A stretch of 64,000 bases of DNA, taken from contig NZ_JAGGMI010000003.1 of NCBI RefSeq assembly GCF_017875235.1, positions 310,001 to 374,000 on the forward strand. Direction: 5' to 3'. Numbering within the stretch: position 1 is the stretch's first letter; every line of letters starts with the position of its first letter. The notes under the pieces are model-generated. The model ran no database searches, was not told the DNA's origin, and saw only the letters and a program-made list of their open reading frames with translations. This document shows, one piece after another, positions 8,806 to 20,441 of this stretch. A program made the translations under genes and the position numbers. The stretch comes from Asticcacaulis solisilvae. GTDB lineage: Bacteria; Pseudomonadota; Alphaproteobacteria; Caulobacterales; Caulobacteraceae.

Positions 8806-10047
8806 ATGCGATCCTATTCTCTCGCGGCCCTATGTGCCGTCCTGACTCCCCTCGTTTACGCTTCGGCAACAATGGCCGCGCCATTGACCTTCGGCGCCGC
8901 ACTAAAACTGGCGCAACAGACGGCGCCGAGCCTTCAGTCGAAAGCGGCCGATGTCTCTGCCGCCAGGTCCTCAGCCATTGCCGCAGGTCGCTTGCCCGAT
9001 CCCAAGGTGCGCTTCGGGGTCGAGAACTTTCCGGTGTCCGGGCCGCCAGCGGGATCTTTCACGGCTGAAAGCATGACCATGGCCACTGTCGGCGTCATGC
9101 AGGACATGCCGAATGGGGACAAGCGTCGTGCCGAACGCCAGAAGGCCGCCGCCGATATCGGCGTCGCTGATGCCAATGCGGCCGTCGAGGCGCGCGAGGT
9201 GCGGCTCAATACCGCCTTGGCCTGGGTCGATCTCTATTACGCGGAAAAGAAGCTGGCGGCACTCGACACCGTCCAGCAGTCGATCGAAGCGATCGCCAAG
9301 ACCGCCCCGTCCCAATTGGCGGCGGGTGCCACGCGCCCCGCTCAGGCCCTGGCGGCCGACCAGATGAATGCCGATCTAGCCGACCGCCGCGCCGACCTGT
9401 TGGCCGACGTGACACGTGCCCGGGCAGAATTGGTGCGCTGGACGGGCGATGACCAGGCTGATGTTCTCGGCGATCCGCCCGAATTTGCCGTCAATGCCTC
9501 GGATCTTCGCGCCGGCCTCGACCATAACCCTACCCTCTTGCCTTACGGCGCTTTGGTTCAGCAGGCCCAATCCGACGTACAAATGGCCCGGGCGAACAAG
9601 CGGCCGGATTGGGGCTGGGATGTCACCTATCAGCACCGCGATGGACGCTGGGGCGACATGGTGTCGACCGGCGTGACCATCAGCCTGCCGCTGTTCCAGA
9701 AAACCCGGCAGGACCCGGTCATCGAGGCCAAGACGACGGAGGTCACGCGTGCCCGCCTCGACCAGGATGCCGCCCACCGCCAATTGCTGGCGCAGTTCGA
9801 GGCCGATCTGGCCGATCACCTCATGCACCACGACCGAATGATGCGGGCGCAAACGACGCTCGTACCTCTCGCCGAAAAGAAGGTCGCCCTGGAGACAGCC
9901 AGCTACGGCGCCGGCACAGCCACCTTATCCGACGTCCAGCAAGCACAGCTGGCCCTGGCCGAAGCCCGCATCGACGCCTTGTCCCGCGAAGCCGACGTCG
10001 TTCGCGACGGCGTGCGGATCAACCTGACCTACGGGAGCGACCAATGA
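8806..10047 (+). CDS. cusC: CusC/TolC-family outer membrane efflux protein
   Basis: Protein of 413 residues with a signal peptide (ATMA|APLT) and two outer-membrane efflux (OEP) domains made of long helices, as in TolC and CusC. It forms the outer membrane channel of the tripartite pump encoded with the next two genes. The ATG at 8806 gives the signal peptide; upstream in-frame codons run through the hairpin at 8743-8772. Its stop overlaps the adaptor start (ATGA). The symbol is by function and operon; it is shorter than E. coli CusC and is not a lipoprotein. Confidence 0.85.
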   Translation: MRSYSLAALCAVLTPLVYASATMAAPLTFGAALKLAQQTAPSLQSKAADVSAARSSAIAAGRLPDPKVRFGVENFPVSGPPAGSFTAESMTMATVGVMQDMPNGDKRRAERQKAAADIGVADANAAVEAREVRLNTALAWVDLYYAEKKLAALDTVQQSIEAIAKTAPSQLAAGATRPAQALAADQMNADLADRRADLLADVTRARAELVRWTGDDQADVLGDPPEFAVNASDLRAGLDHNPTLLPYGALVQQAQSDVQMARANKRPDWGWDVTYQHRDGRWGDMVSTGVTISLPLFQKTRQDPVIEAKTTEVTRARLDQDAAHRQLLAQFEADLADHLMHHDRMMRAQTTLVPLAEKKVALETASYGAGTATLSDVQQAQLALAEARIDALSREADVVRDGVRINLTYGSDQ

Positions 10048-11524
10048 GCCGCCAGCTTACTCTTTCCCCCGCCATGCTCGGCGTGTCGGCGGCCGTCATC
10101 ACCCTGACCGCCGGGGCGGCGGGCTTTGGCTTGGCACACCTCGGCAAAGGTCCGATCGCCACGCCGGCGGCATCGAATGCCGATCGCAAGGTCTTGTACT
10201 GGTACGACCCGATGGTGCCGGCCCAACATTTCGACAAGCCCGGCAAGTCCCCCTTCATGGATATGCAGCTTGTGCCGCGCTACGCCGGTGATACCGATCC
10301 GAGCCAAGGTGGCGTGCGGATCGATCCGGCCCGCCTGCAAAGCCTGGGCATGCGGCTGGCGAACGTTCAGCGCGGCGATTTCGCTCAAGATTTCACCGTC
10401 GCCGGTCAACTCGACTTCAACGGGCGCGATGTCGCCATCGTCCAGGCGCGGGCCAACGGCTTCGTGCAAAAGGTCTATGCCCGGGCGCCCGGCGATGTGG
10501 TCGGCGCCGGCGCGCCGATTGCCGACATCCTGGTGCCGACGTGGAGCGCCGCGCAGAGCGAATATCTGGCCGTGCGACGGACCGGTGATGCGTCATTGGA
10601 AGCGGCCGCCCGCCAGCGACTCGCTCTACTCGGCATGCCGCAGGGTTTGATCGATAGCGTGGCCAAAAGCGGCCGGGTTTCGAACACCATCACCATTTCG
10701 ACACCTGTCGGCGGTGCGATCCAGACGCTCGATGTCCGCCAGGGCATGACTGTGAACATGGGCCAAACCCTCGCGCAGGTCTCGGGCCTGTCGTCGGTCT
10801 GGCTGACGGCCGCCGTGCCGGAAACCCAAGCCGCCCACATCAAAATCGGCCAACCCGTGACGGCGGACCTCACCGCCTTCCCCGGGGAGCCTGTAACCGG
10901 TCGCGTCTCGGCCATCCTGCCGACGGCCCAGGCCGACAGTCGGACACTAAGCGTACGCGTCGAGTTACCCAATTCCAGTGGGCGGCTCCGGCCCGGCATG
11001 TTCGCCACGGTTCACCTGAACGGTGAGAGTTCATCTGCGCTCTTCGTTCCGTCCGAAGCCCTGATCCGAACGGGCAAGCGGACCTTGGTCTTGCTGGCCG
11101 GCGGCAAGGGGGGATTTACCCCAGTGGAGGTGCAAGCCGGTCGCGAAAGCGACGACCGCACTGAAATCCTCGCCGGCCTGAACGAAGGTGATCAGATCGT
11201 TGCATCCGGACAGTTCCTGATCGACTCCGAGGCCAGCCTGGCCGGCGTCAATACCCGGCCTTTAACCGCGATGTCTATGCCCGCGCCGAATTCAGCTGCG
11301 GCACTGTACGAAACGCGTGGCCTGATCGAGCAACTGAAGGGCGACAGCATTACGCTCAGCCATGAACCGGTGCCCGCGATCGGTTGGCCGGCCATGACGA
11401 TGACCTTCCGGCTGAAGTCCGCCAACCTGGCGAGAGGGATGAAGACCGGTGACCGCGTCACCTTCGGTTTTGCCCAGACCGCAGACGGTCCGGTCATCGA
11501 AAAGCTCCAGCCAATGGGTGGCCA

Positions 11525-11528
<4 letters not shown>
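10044..11528 (+). CDS. cusB: CusB-like RND adaptor with metal-binding N-terminus and fused CusF domain
   Basis: Membrane-fusion protein of 494 residues. After an N-terminal membrane anchor comes a heavy-metal-binding domain ([12 protein letters not shown] ... MDMQLVPRY, about residues 52-80), then the barrel-sandwich and beta-barrel domains of the CusB family. About residues 420-494 form a CusF-like domain with GWPAMTMTF. In E. coli CusF is a separate protein, so here the copper donor is partly built into the pump. The start overlaps the cusC stop and the end overlaps the cusA start, giving tight coupling. Confidence 0.9.
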
Positions 11529-14668
<3,140 letters not shown>

Positions 14669-14677
14669 GAGATTACC

Positions 14678-15091
14678 ATGAAGACCAAGATGATCCTCAG
14701 CCTCGCCGCCGTCGCCGCCCTGGGCGCCCTTGCGGCCTGTGGCCCGAAACCAGCCGCCAACGCGGCCACATCGACGGAAAGCCCTGCGGCCATGTCCGAT
14801 ATGTCGGGAATGGCAGGTATGTCGGACATGTCCGGCATGGCGATGGATATGGATGCCGGCGTCAAAAAAGGAACCGGCGTCGGTGTGATCACGGCCATCG
14901 ACAAGACCGCCAATACAGTCACGATCAAGCACGACGCCATTCCGGCCGTCGACTGGCCGGCCATGACCATGGCGTTCAAGGCGACTCCACCCGCCCTGCT
15001 CGATAATCTTAAGGTCGGTGAAAAGGTTAAATTCTACGTATTGGTCAAGGGGTCGGATGCCGAAGTAACCGCGATCCGCCAGCAAAAATAG
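14678..15091 (+). CDS. Met-rich CusF-domain lipoprotein
   Basis: Protein of 137 residues with a lipobox (LAAC), a Met/Ser/Asp-rich linker (MSDMSGMAGMSDMSGM) and a CusF-like domain with DWPAMTMAF. It probably holds Cu(I)/Ag(I) at the membrane and delivers it to the CusCBA pump; the gene follows cusA by 9 bases with a TTAGGAG ribosome site. A shortened relative lacking the CusF domain lies at 15518. Confidence 0.9.
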   Translation: MKTKMILSLAAVAALGALAACGPKPAANAATSTESPAAMSDMSGMAGMSDMSGMAMDMDAGVKKGTGVGVITAIDKTANTVTIKHDAIPAVDWPAMTMAFKATPPALLDNLKVGEKVKFYVLVKGSDAEVTAIRQQK

Positions 15092-15226
15092 CAACCGGCG
15101 CACCTGACGTGTGCTCCGTTGCCGAAGAAAGGAGGCTCCAGCACAAAATCCCATCATTACCGTTCAAATTTCTGACTCGGCATGGACATCCACGCCGGTT
15201 TGAAGAACTGAAATCGGAGTAGTAAA

Positions 15227-15427
15227 ATGAGAATCTTTTCAACAGGAAGTGCTACGTCCCGTAGGGCCATCGCCGTCGTCAAATTGACTGCCTTGATCGG
15301 CGCAATCGGCCTTACAGTATCCGCTTGCACCACAATGGGCACGGCAAACGCCGGCTATCACACGGAACGGGAGTCACCCAATCCGCATTCCGGCTACAAA
15401 ACCGTACCGGACAAGACGGCTCAATAG
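15227..15427 (+). CDS. Small lipoprotein of the YHT-SxNP family
   Basis: Protein of 66 residues with a lipobox-like LTVSAC and a mature part of about 40 residues. The segment GYHTERESPNPHSGYKTV resembles parts of the proteins at 8516 and 27380 but lacks their flanking cysteines. ATCGGAG lies upstream of the ATG. The function is unknown. It sits between two Met-rich copper lipoprotein genes and is followed by a hairpin. Confidence 0.65.
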   Translation: MRIFSTGSATSRRAIAVVKLTALIGAIGLTVSACTTMGTANAGYHTERESPNPHSGYKTVPDKTAQ

Positions 15428-15438
15428 TCGGCAAAACT

Positions 15439-15467
15439 CGTGGCTGCATACGCATAGTGCAGCCACG
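15439..15467 (+). terminator. Hairpin after the small lipoprotein gene
   Basis: CGTGGCTGCA and TGCAGCCACG form a perfect ten-base stem with a nine-base loop, 11 bases after the stop. Only a weak T-rich tail (GTCTTCATGTT) follows. Confidence 0.6.
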
Positions 15468-15517
15468 GTCTTCATGTTAATAGATGAAAACCTGACAAAC
15501 AGACTTAAGGACCCCAC

Positions 15518-15724
15518 ATGAATACGAAATTGCCAATCGTCGCCAGCTTGACTCTCGTAGCCTTGGCTGCATGCAGCCCCAAGCCATCATCCGATGTAAC
15601 GGCAACATCTGCGGAAAGCACCGCTCCCGCCATGGCTGAAGCGACTAGCATGTCTGACATGTCAGGAATGGACATGTCGGGAATGGACATGGATTCCAGC
15701 CACGCCGGAATGTCTTCCAAATAA
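15518..15724 (+). CDS. Met-rich small lipoprotein (truncated relative of 14678)
   Basis: Protein of 68 residues. Lipobox LAAC, then SPKPSS and a Met-rich tail (MSDMSGMDMSGMDMD) that match the N-terminal part of the protein at 14678, after which the CusF domain is missing. It may act as a membrane-bound copper sponge, or be the remnant of a duplication. No strong ribosome site was found; AAGGAC lies upstream. A long hairpin follows. Confidence 0.7.
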   Translation: MNTKLPIVASLTLVALAACSPKPSSDVTATSAESTAPAMAEATSMSDMSGMDMSGMDMDSSHAGMSSK

Positions 15725-15737
15725 GCCTCACCGGGTA

Positions 15738-15785
15738 ATGCTGTCTTGCGTGCGCGAGGTTGAGCCCTCGAACGCAAGGCAGCAT
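15738..15785. terminator. Long hairpin between convergent genes
   Basis: ATGCTG-CTTGCG pairs with CGCAAGGCAGCAT over about 20 bases with few mismatches. It lies between the plus-strand lipoprotein gene and the end of the rcnA-like gene, so it may terminate transcripts from either side. Confidence 0.6.
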
Positions 15786-15837
15786 CGGCTCCATGCGTTT
15801 GCTGGACGATTGCGGCGGGTCAGACCTTTGCGACCTA

Positions 15838-16989
15838 TTACCGCAGAATTCCGCTTAGCCCCGTCCAACCTATATAAAGCGCGACGACCGAGATCAGTGC
15901 TCCCGAGAGATAAGGTGCACGGTTTGCCAGTTTGCCGAATCCCTTGAACCGCTTTGAAACGTGCTTGACACTCCATGCCGCAAGCACGCCCGACGCGACC
16001 ATTGTAAGAGCTAAGCCAAGGCTGAAGCACAGGACCAAAGTCGCGCCGAGCGCGATACGCTTGAGTTGCAGGCATAGCAGCAGCACAGTGATCGAGGCCG
16101 GGCACGGGATTAGCCCGCCCGTCAGGCCGAACATGATGATCTGCGGCGTAGTCACCTTCTGCCCGGCAAATCGTTTCTCGATCTCTTCAGCATGCTCACG
16201 CTCGTGGTCATCCGCGTAGGGCTCTGCTCCAGCAAAGCCAGCGGTCACGCCCGTCTGATCGTGATCGTGATCGTGATCGTGATCATGGTGGTCGTGTTCT
16301 TCATACGTCACGCTATAGCTGTGGGCATGGCCGGCATGCCCCAGCACCAGGCGCGCGGCAAATTGGTGCGGCTCGGGGATGTCCTGCGTCGATTCCAAGA
16401 ACCCATTCTTTTGCATAAACGTGAAGACCTGCGCCCGACCATCTTCGCGCACGGTTTCCACTTGGACGTCATCCGCACGCCAGACTTGTCCCGTTTCGCG
16501 GAAGACCCGGAAGCGTGGCGGCTGGCCCTGTTCGAAGATCTCCAGGCGGACGCGCCCATGTCCTGTATCGATCCGCTTCTTTTCATCGTGATGGTGATCG
16601 TGACCATGCGCATGGCTATGACCGTGGTGTCCATGCCCGCCGCGTTGATAGGACCAGGTCCGCCAGATCATCCAAAGGGCGACGCCCAGCATGATCATCG
16701 CGGACAAGACTTGGAAATAAGGCTCGACAGCGTCGCTGTTCCAATTTTGGCCCGCGTAAAGGCCCCCCAGCGCGATCAACCACACGACGGCCGTATGCGA
16801 AATGGTCGCCGACAACCCAAGCAAAATGGCTTGCCATATGGTCCCACGAACCGCGACGATGAAGGCTGCCATCATCGTCTTGGAATGGCCCGGCTCCAAG
16901 CCATGAAGAGCGCCGAGCAGTATGGCAGAGGGAATAAACAGCCAGGCGTTGCCGGCCCCTTGTTGGAGCAGGTGTGTGAAATCGTTCAT
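15838..16989 (-). CDS. rcnA: RcnA/NicO-family nickel-cobalt exporter
   Basis: Membrane protein of 383 residues with about six helices in two blocks joined by a long His/Asp-rich loop. The family signature HGLEPGHSKTMM is near the N-terminus. The loop holds HGHHGHSHAHGHDHHH and a run of His-Asp pairs, encoded by a tandem GTGATC repeat near 16254-16284. RcnA exports Ni(II) and Co(II) from the cytoplasm. It starts 7 bases after the RcnR-like regulator gene, in the same operon. Confidence 0.9.
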   Translation of the reverse strand: MNDFTHLLQQGAGNAWLFIPSAILLGALHGLEPGHSKTMMAAFIVAVRGTIWQAILLGLSATISHTAVVWLIALGGLYAGQNWNSDAVEPYFQVLSAMIMLGVALWMIWRTWSYQRGGHGHHGHSHAHGHDHHHDEKKRIDTGHGRVRLEIFEQGQPPRFRVFRETGQVWRADDVQVETVREDGRAQVFTFMQKNGFLESTQDIPEPHQFAARLVLGHAGHAHSYSVTYEEHDHHDHDHDHDHDQTGVTAGFAGAEPYADDHEREHAEEIEKRFAGQKVTTPQIIMFGLTGGLIPCPASITVLLLCLQLKRIALGATLVLCFSLGLALTMVASGVLAAWSVKHVSKRFKGFGKLANRAPYLSGALISVVALYIGWTGLSGILR

Positions 16990-16996
16990 CGAGACG

Positions 16997-17272
16997 TTAC
17001 TTTATGTAGGAATTGAAGATGTCGATCAGCGCCTGTTGCGCCTCGGGTGTAAGTAGGCCGGGTTGTGCCGGATCGTCTGCCAGATGATGCCGGATGTGAT
17101 GCTCCACCACTTCGCCCATCAGCCCTGAAATCCCCCCGCGCGCGGCGGCGATCAGATGCAGGATCTTTTCGCTGTCCGCCTCCGCTTCGAAGGCGCGTTC
17201 AAGGGCCTCGACCTGCCCCTTGATCCGCCTGACCCTCGCCAAAAGCTTAGCTTTCTCTTTGTTGGCATGCAT
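16997..17272 (-). CDS. rcnR: RcnR/CsoR-family metal-sensing repressor
   Basis: All-helical repressor of 91 residues that should bind a G/C-tract operator and release it on Ni/Co binding. Compared with E. coli RcnR, His2, His59 and His63 match the ligands His3, His60 and His64. The conserved Cys35, however, is Ser34 here and the protein has no cysteine at all. AGGAGG precedes the ATG at 17272. A fitting operator overlaps the promoter region at 17284-17305. Confidence 0.88.
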   Translation of the reverse strand: MHANKEKAKLLARVRRIKGQVEALERAFEAEADSEKILHLIAAARGGISGLMGEVVEHHIRHHLADDPAQPGLLTPEAQQALIDIFNSYIK

Positions 17273-17283
17273 GCTTGCCTCCT

Positions 17284-17305
17284 ATAATATACCCCCCTAT
17301 ACTAT
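17284..17305. promoter_or_regulatory. RcnR-type operator
   Basis: TATAATATACCCCCCTATAC places a C6 tract between AT-rich inverted flanks. This is the layout of RcnR/CsoR-family sites. It lies between rcnR and the divergent transporter gene and could control both. Confidence 0.65.
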
Positions 17306-17350
17306 ATTTGTTTGGCCTTTGTCGAGGCCGATCGCAGACGCTGAGGGTAA

Positions 17351-18253
17351 GTGGCCAAATTCAAACTCGGAGATGTGAAGCGCGGTGGCGCGTTTGCACT
17401 GGTGTCCGCACTGCTTTTCGGTGCGTCGACACCTGCGGCGAAAGCCATCATCGGCGGCGTTCATCCGTTAATGCTCGCGGGTCTCCTTTATCTGGGATCG
17501 GGCTGCGGCGTAGCCATCGTCAGGCTCACCGCACTCAAAAGCGCTGGCGCCGCACTTAAGCGCGCCGATATGCCGTGGCTGGCTGCGACCGTGTTCTTTG
17601 GCGGCGCCCTGGGACCGGCTCTGCTAATGTTCGGCCTCACCAGCACTTCCGGTTCTGCCGCCTCGCTTCTGCTAACTCTCGAAGGGGTCTTCACGGCCGT
17701 CATTGCCTGGATTGTCTTCAAGGAACCTTTCAACCGAAGGATTGGCTGGGGGATGCTCGCCATTTTCATCGGCGCGGTCTTGCTCGCGATGCGTGGGCCT
17801 GGCGGTCATGCCGCGCTGGTCGGCGGATTCGCTGTCGCCGGGGCCTGCCTGTGCTGGGCGATCGATAACAATTGCACCTCGAAAATCGCCCATGTCGATG
17901 CGCCCACCCTCGCCAGCATTAAAGGCATTGTCGCCGGCGTAGCCAACATCACACTCGCCTTGATCTTTGGCGCGCAATTGCCACCGGTGGCTACCGCAGG
18001 CTCCGCCCTGACCATTGGCCTACTGGGTCATGGCGCCAGCCTGGTCCTGTTTGTATTCGCATTGCGCGAAATCGGCGCCGCCCGCACGGGAGCATACTAC
18101 TCAACCGCTCCATTCATCGGAGCGGTGATCGGACTGGCGTTCCTGCACGAGCCATGGTCGATTACCCTCATCATTGCCGGTATTCTCATGGCCGTCGGCG
18201 TTTGGCTACATTTGACTGAGCCAGACGCCCGCTCGGGCCAAGGGGCGTCCTGA
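17351..18253 (+). CDS. EamA/DMT-family transporter
   Basis: Membrane protein of 300 residues with about ten helices in two EamA repeats (for example ALLFGASTPAAKAI and FVFALREIGAARTG). Members export metabolites or drugs; the substrate is not predictable. GTG at 17351 is the start, with GAGGG upstream. It is divergent from rcnR and shares the operator region, so metal-dependent control is possible. Confidence 0.82.
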   Translation: MAKFKLGDVKRGGAFALVSALLFGASTPAAKAIIGGVHPLMLAGLLYLGSGCGVAIVRLTALKSAGAALKRADMPWLAATVFFGGALGPALLMFGLTSTSGSAASLLLTLEGVFTAVIAWIVFKEPFNRRIGWGMLAIFIGAVLLAMRGPGGHAALVGGFAVAGACLCWAIDNNCTSKIAHVDAPTLASIKGIVAGVANITLALIFGAQLPPVATAGSALTIGLLGHGASLVLFVFALREIGAARTGAYYSTAPFIGAVIGLAFLHEPWSITLIIAGILMAVGVWLHLTEPDARSGQGAS

Positions 18254-18318
18254 ACCCGCAAGACCTTTTCATTTCAGATTCCGAACCGGCAACACCTCGA
18301 CGTGTTGCGACCGAGTGT

Positions 18319-18975
18319 TCAGCCAGGAGACAGGCCGCCAAACAGCAAAGACCGAAATCGTACGTCGATGTCGGCAGGCTCGATCTTCGCGCCATTGTCG
18401 AGCCAGTTCGTCAGGACCGACATGAAGGCGCCGACGACGAAGGCGACCCGGATTTCCCGATCTTGCCGATCACCCTGGCCCGCAAGCTCGGCACGGATGA
18501 GGTCGGCGATGATACCCCGAATGCCGCCCAGGCTCACCGCCAACCCTTCGCTACCGATCAGGCCCCTGTAGGCGCCGACATGGCGGCGGGCGTGTTCGAA
18601 CATGCCAAGGCTGAACGACAGCGCCTTTCCAGGGTCCGTTGTGCTTGCCATCGTCTGGTATGCGCTCAATTCCGCGCGTAAATGCTCCAGGCTCCTGCGC
18701 TTCAGGTCGTCCTTGCCGGTAAAATGGGTATAGAAGGTCGAACGTCCGACGCCCGCCTTTTCGCAAATATCCTGGATGGTGACCGCGTCATAGCCTTTGT
18801 CCTGAATGAGGTGGAAAAAGGCGTGCTCCAGCTTCCGTCTCGTGCGCGCGATCCGTCGATCGATCTTCGAGGCGGGCACATCCGCCTCAAGGACATGTGG
18901 ATGCAATGACGCGTGACGCTCCACGTCTTCGGCATTGATTTCGTGAATCCTATGAGCGCCGCGGCGCGAAGTCAT
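18319..18975 (-). CDS. TetR/AcrR-family regulator
   Basis: Protein of 218 residues. The N-terminal DNA-binding domain (about residues 40-90) has the TetR recognition stretch DICEKAGVGRSTFYTHF, followed by a helical ligand domain. The first 35 residues are an uncommon extension. The ATG at 18975 overlaps the stop of the flavin reductase gene (ATGA), so the two form an operon. Its likely target is its own operon promoter region at 20091-20159. The ligand is unknown. Confidence 0.85.
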   Translation of the reverse strand: MTSRRGAHRIHEINAEDVERHASLHPHVLEADVPASKIDRRIARTRRKLEHAFFHLIQDKGYDAVTIQDICEKAGVGRSTFYTHFTGKDDLKRRSLEHLRAELSAYQTMASTTDPGKALSFSLGMFEHARRHVGAYRGLIGSEGLAVSLGGIRGIIADLIRAELAGQGDRQDREIRVAFVVGAFMSVLTNWLDNGAKIEPADIDVRFRSLLFGGLSPG

Positions 18976-20090
18976 TTGCGATGCCCTGCTCCAAATACCA
19001 GCCACAGCTTGACACATATGGCCGCAAGGACAACTGCGGCGCCGATGGCGAACGCCGGGTTCCGCAGATCTATGGCACCAAGGCGCAGGACATATGCGCC
19101 GGCCGCCAGATGAAGGGCCACGGCCGCAGCGACCGCGACGAAAATGCCGACAGCCGCAAGCCTGGCGCCGCCTTGCCGCGCGCCATGCGCCACGGCGAAT
19201 CCGCCGAATTCCTCGGAGAGGACCTGCGCTGCGGGGACCTTTTGGGTTTCAAGGAGCGCGCGCATGTCGGCCACCATGTCAGGCAGGCCCGCTATGTAGA
19301 ACGTCGCCGTCGACAGGTCGGATATGGTCTCGGTCAGCAACGGCCCGTCTATTCGGCCGGTCCGGCCGGTCCAACTGGCGTCTTCGCCGGTCATGGTCGG
19401 GACAAGGACAAAGGATGGATGGTGCGCGGCCAGGTCCTGCAATTCTTCCAGGAAAGGTGCGTCGGCTGCCGTTCGCGAAGAGTAGAACAGATAGAACTTC
19501 CGAGGCAGCCCCCGTTCAAGAGCATCCCGGATCATGGAATAGGCCGGCACGACACCTATACCCCCCGCAAGAAACACCGCCGGCTCGCAAGCCGCGTCGT
19601 CCAAAGCAAAGGCCCTATGCGGCGCATTGACCAGCATTTCGATACGGACCTTTTGGCCCGGTGCCAGGGCCATCAGGGAACGCTTGAAAGCCGTCTGCCG
19701 CATCCGCATGACGAAGACCAGATCCCGGTCTTGCGGTGTACTTGCAAAGGAGACGAAGCGCGTCACGCCCTTGCGGTCGCGAAACCTCGGCTTGAGCAGC
19801 GTCATTCGGACATGACGCCCTGCCCGGTAGGTAAAGCCGGCGGGGCGTTCGAATCGGAATTCCCAGCTGTCATTTGCGACCAAGGCCTTGCTGACGAAGC
19901 CAGTGTCGAAGCTGACCCGCTCCATCTTGACGCCATGGCGTCCGTGCAGGCGTCGCATCCGTTCGTGATCCATGGTGCGTATCCAAATTTGCAAGCCTTG
20001 CCGCAAGCCTACGCCCGAATGGGTTTGAATTACATCGCTTTTCCTGGACGACCCGGACACTTTGTCCAGGAACGAAATTTTTTTGCCCAT
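18972..20090 (-). CDS. Membrane-anchored FAD/NAD(P)H ferredoxin-reductase-like protein
   Basis: Protein of 372 residues with a ferredoxin-NADP reductase fold: FAD-binding part near FTYRAGRHVRMT and NAD-binding part near FLAGGIGVVPAYSMI. It ends with two predicted membrane helices (about residues 305-365). It may pass electrons from NAD(P)H to a membrane partner; no iron-sulfur motif is seen. The start is uncertain: Met at 20090 is used here, but ATGs at 19973 or 19958 would remove a poorly conserved N-terminus. It is divergent from csoR-copA. Confidence 0.75.
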   Translation of the reverse strand: MGKKISFLDKVSGSSRKSDVIQTHSGVGLRQGLQIWIRTMDHERMRRLHGRHGVKMERVSFDTGFVSKALVANDSWEFRFERPAGFTYRAGRHVRMTLLKPRFRDRKGVTRFVSFASTPQDRDLVFVMRMRQTAFKRSLMALAPGQKVRIEMLVNAPHRAFALDDAACEPAVFLAGGIGVVPAYSMIRDALERGLPRKFYLFYSSRTAADAPFLEELQDLAAHHPSFVLVPTMTGEDASWTGRTGRIDGPLLTETISDLSTATFYIAGLPDMVADMRALLETQKVPAAQVLSEEFGGFAVAHGARQGGARLAAVGIFVAVAAAVALHLAAGAYVLRLGAIDLRNPAFAIGAAVVLAAICVKLWLVFGAGHRK

Positions 20091-20110
20091 CCCTTGTCGA
20101 CATCTTGAAG

Positions 20111-20147
20111 ATATACCCTATGGGGTATATATACCCCCCAGGGGTAT
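20111..20147. promoter_or_regulatory. Two tandem CsoR-type operators
   Basis: ATATACCCTATGGGGTATAT (20111-20130) has perfect eight-base arms. ATACCCCCCAGGGGTAT (20131-20147) follows directly. Both fit the GC-tract palindromes bound by CsoR-family repressors. They sit in the divergent promoter region just before the csoR ribosome site. Confidence 0.75.
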
Positions 20148-20159
20148 GTAGGAGGCCAC

Positions 20160-20435
20160 ATGTCGGATCACCCCAGTCACACTGAACAGACGCCCCGGCT
20201 CAATCGCGCCATCGGGCAGCTCGAAGGCATCAAGCGCATGATCGGCGAACGTCAGTACTGCGTCGACATCCTGACCCAGCTCCGGGCCGTGCGTAGCGCC
20301 ATCAAGACGATCGAACTCGGCGTCCTCGAAACCCACATGAAATCCTGCCTCACCAAATCCTGCGAATGCGGCGACGAAACGGTGCGGGACACTCAGATCG
20401 CCGAAATCATGCAACTCCTGAAGAAGTACGAGTAG
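20160..20435 (+). CDS. csoR: CsoR copper-sensing repressor
   Basis: Helical repressor of 91 residues. It carries the Cu(I) ligand set Cys34, His59 and Cys63, matching the C-H-C triad of CsoR. Apo-CsoR represses copper genes and Cu(I) releases it. Two palindromic operators lie just upstream, so it is probably autoregulated together with the copA gene, which starts 6 bases after its stop. GGAGG precedes the ATG. Confidence 0.92.
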   Translation: MSDHPSHTEQTPRLNRAIGQLEGIKRMIGERQYCVDILTQLRAVRSAIKTIELGVLETHMKSCLTKSCECGDETVRDTQIAEIMQLLKKYE

Positions 20436-20441
20436 ATTCCC

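Noticed and set aside
9609..10043. N-terminal extension of the CusB-like adaptor
   Set aside because: It is the shadow of cusC in another frame; the ATG at 10044 overlaps the cusC stop.
16254..16284. Tandem GTGATC repeat as a phase-variation tract
   Set aside because: The unit is six bases and in frame, encoding the His-Asp loop of RcnA; length changes would not switch the gene off.
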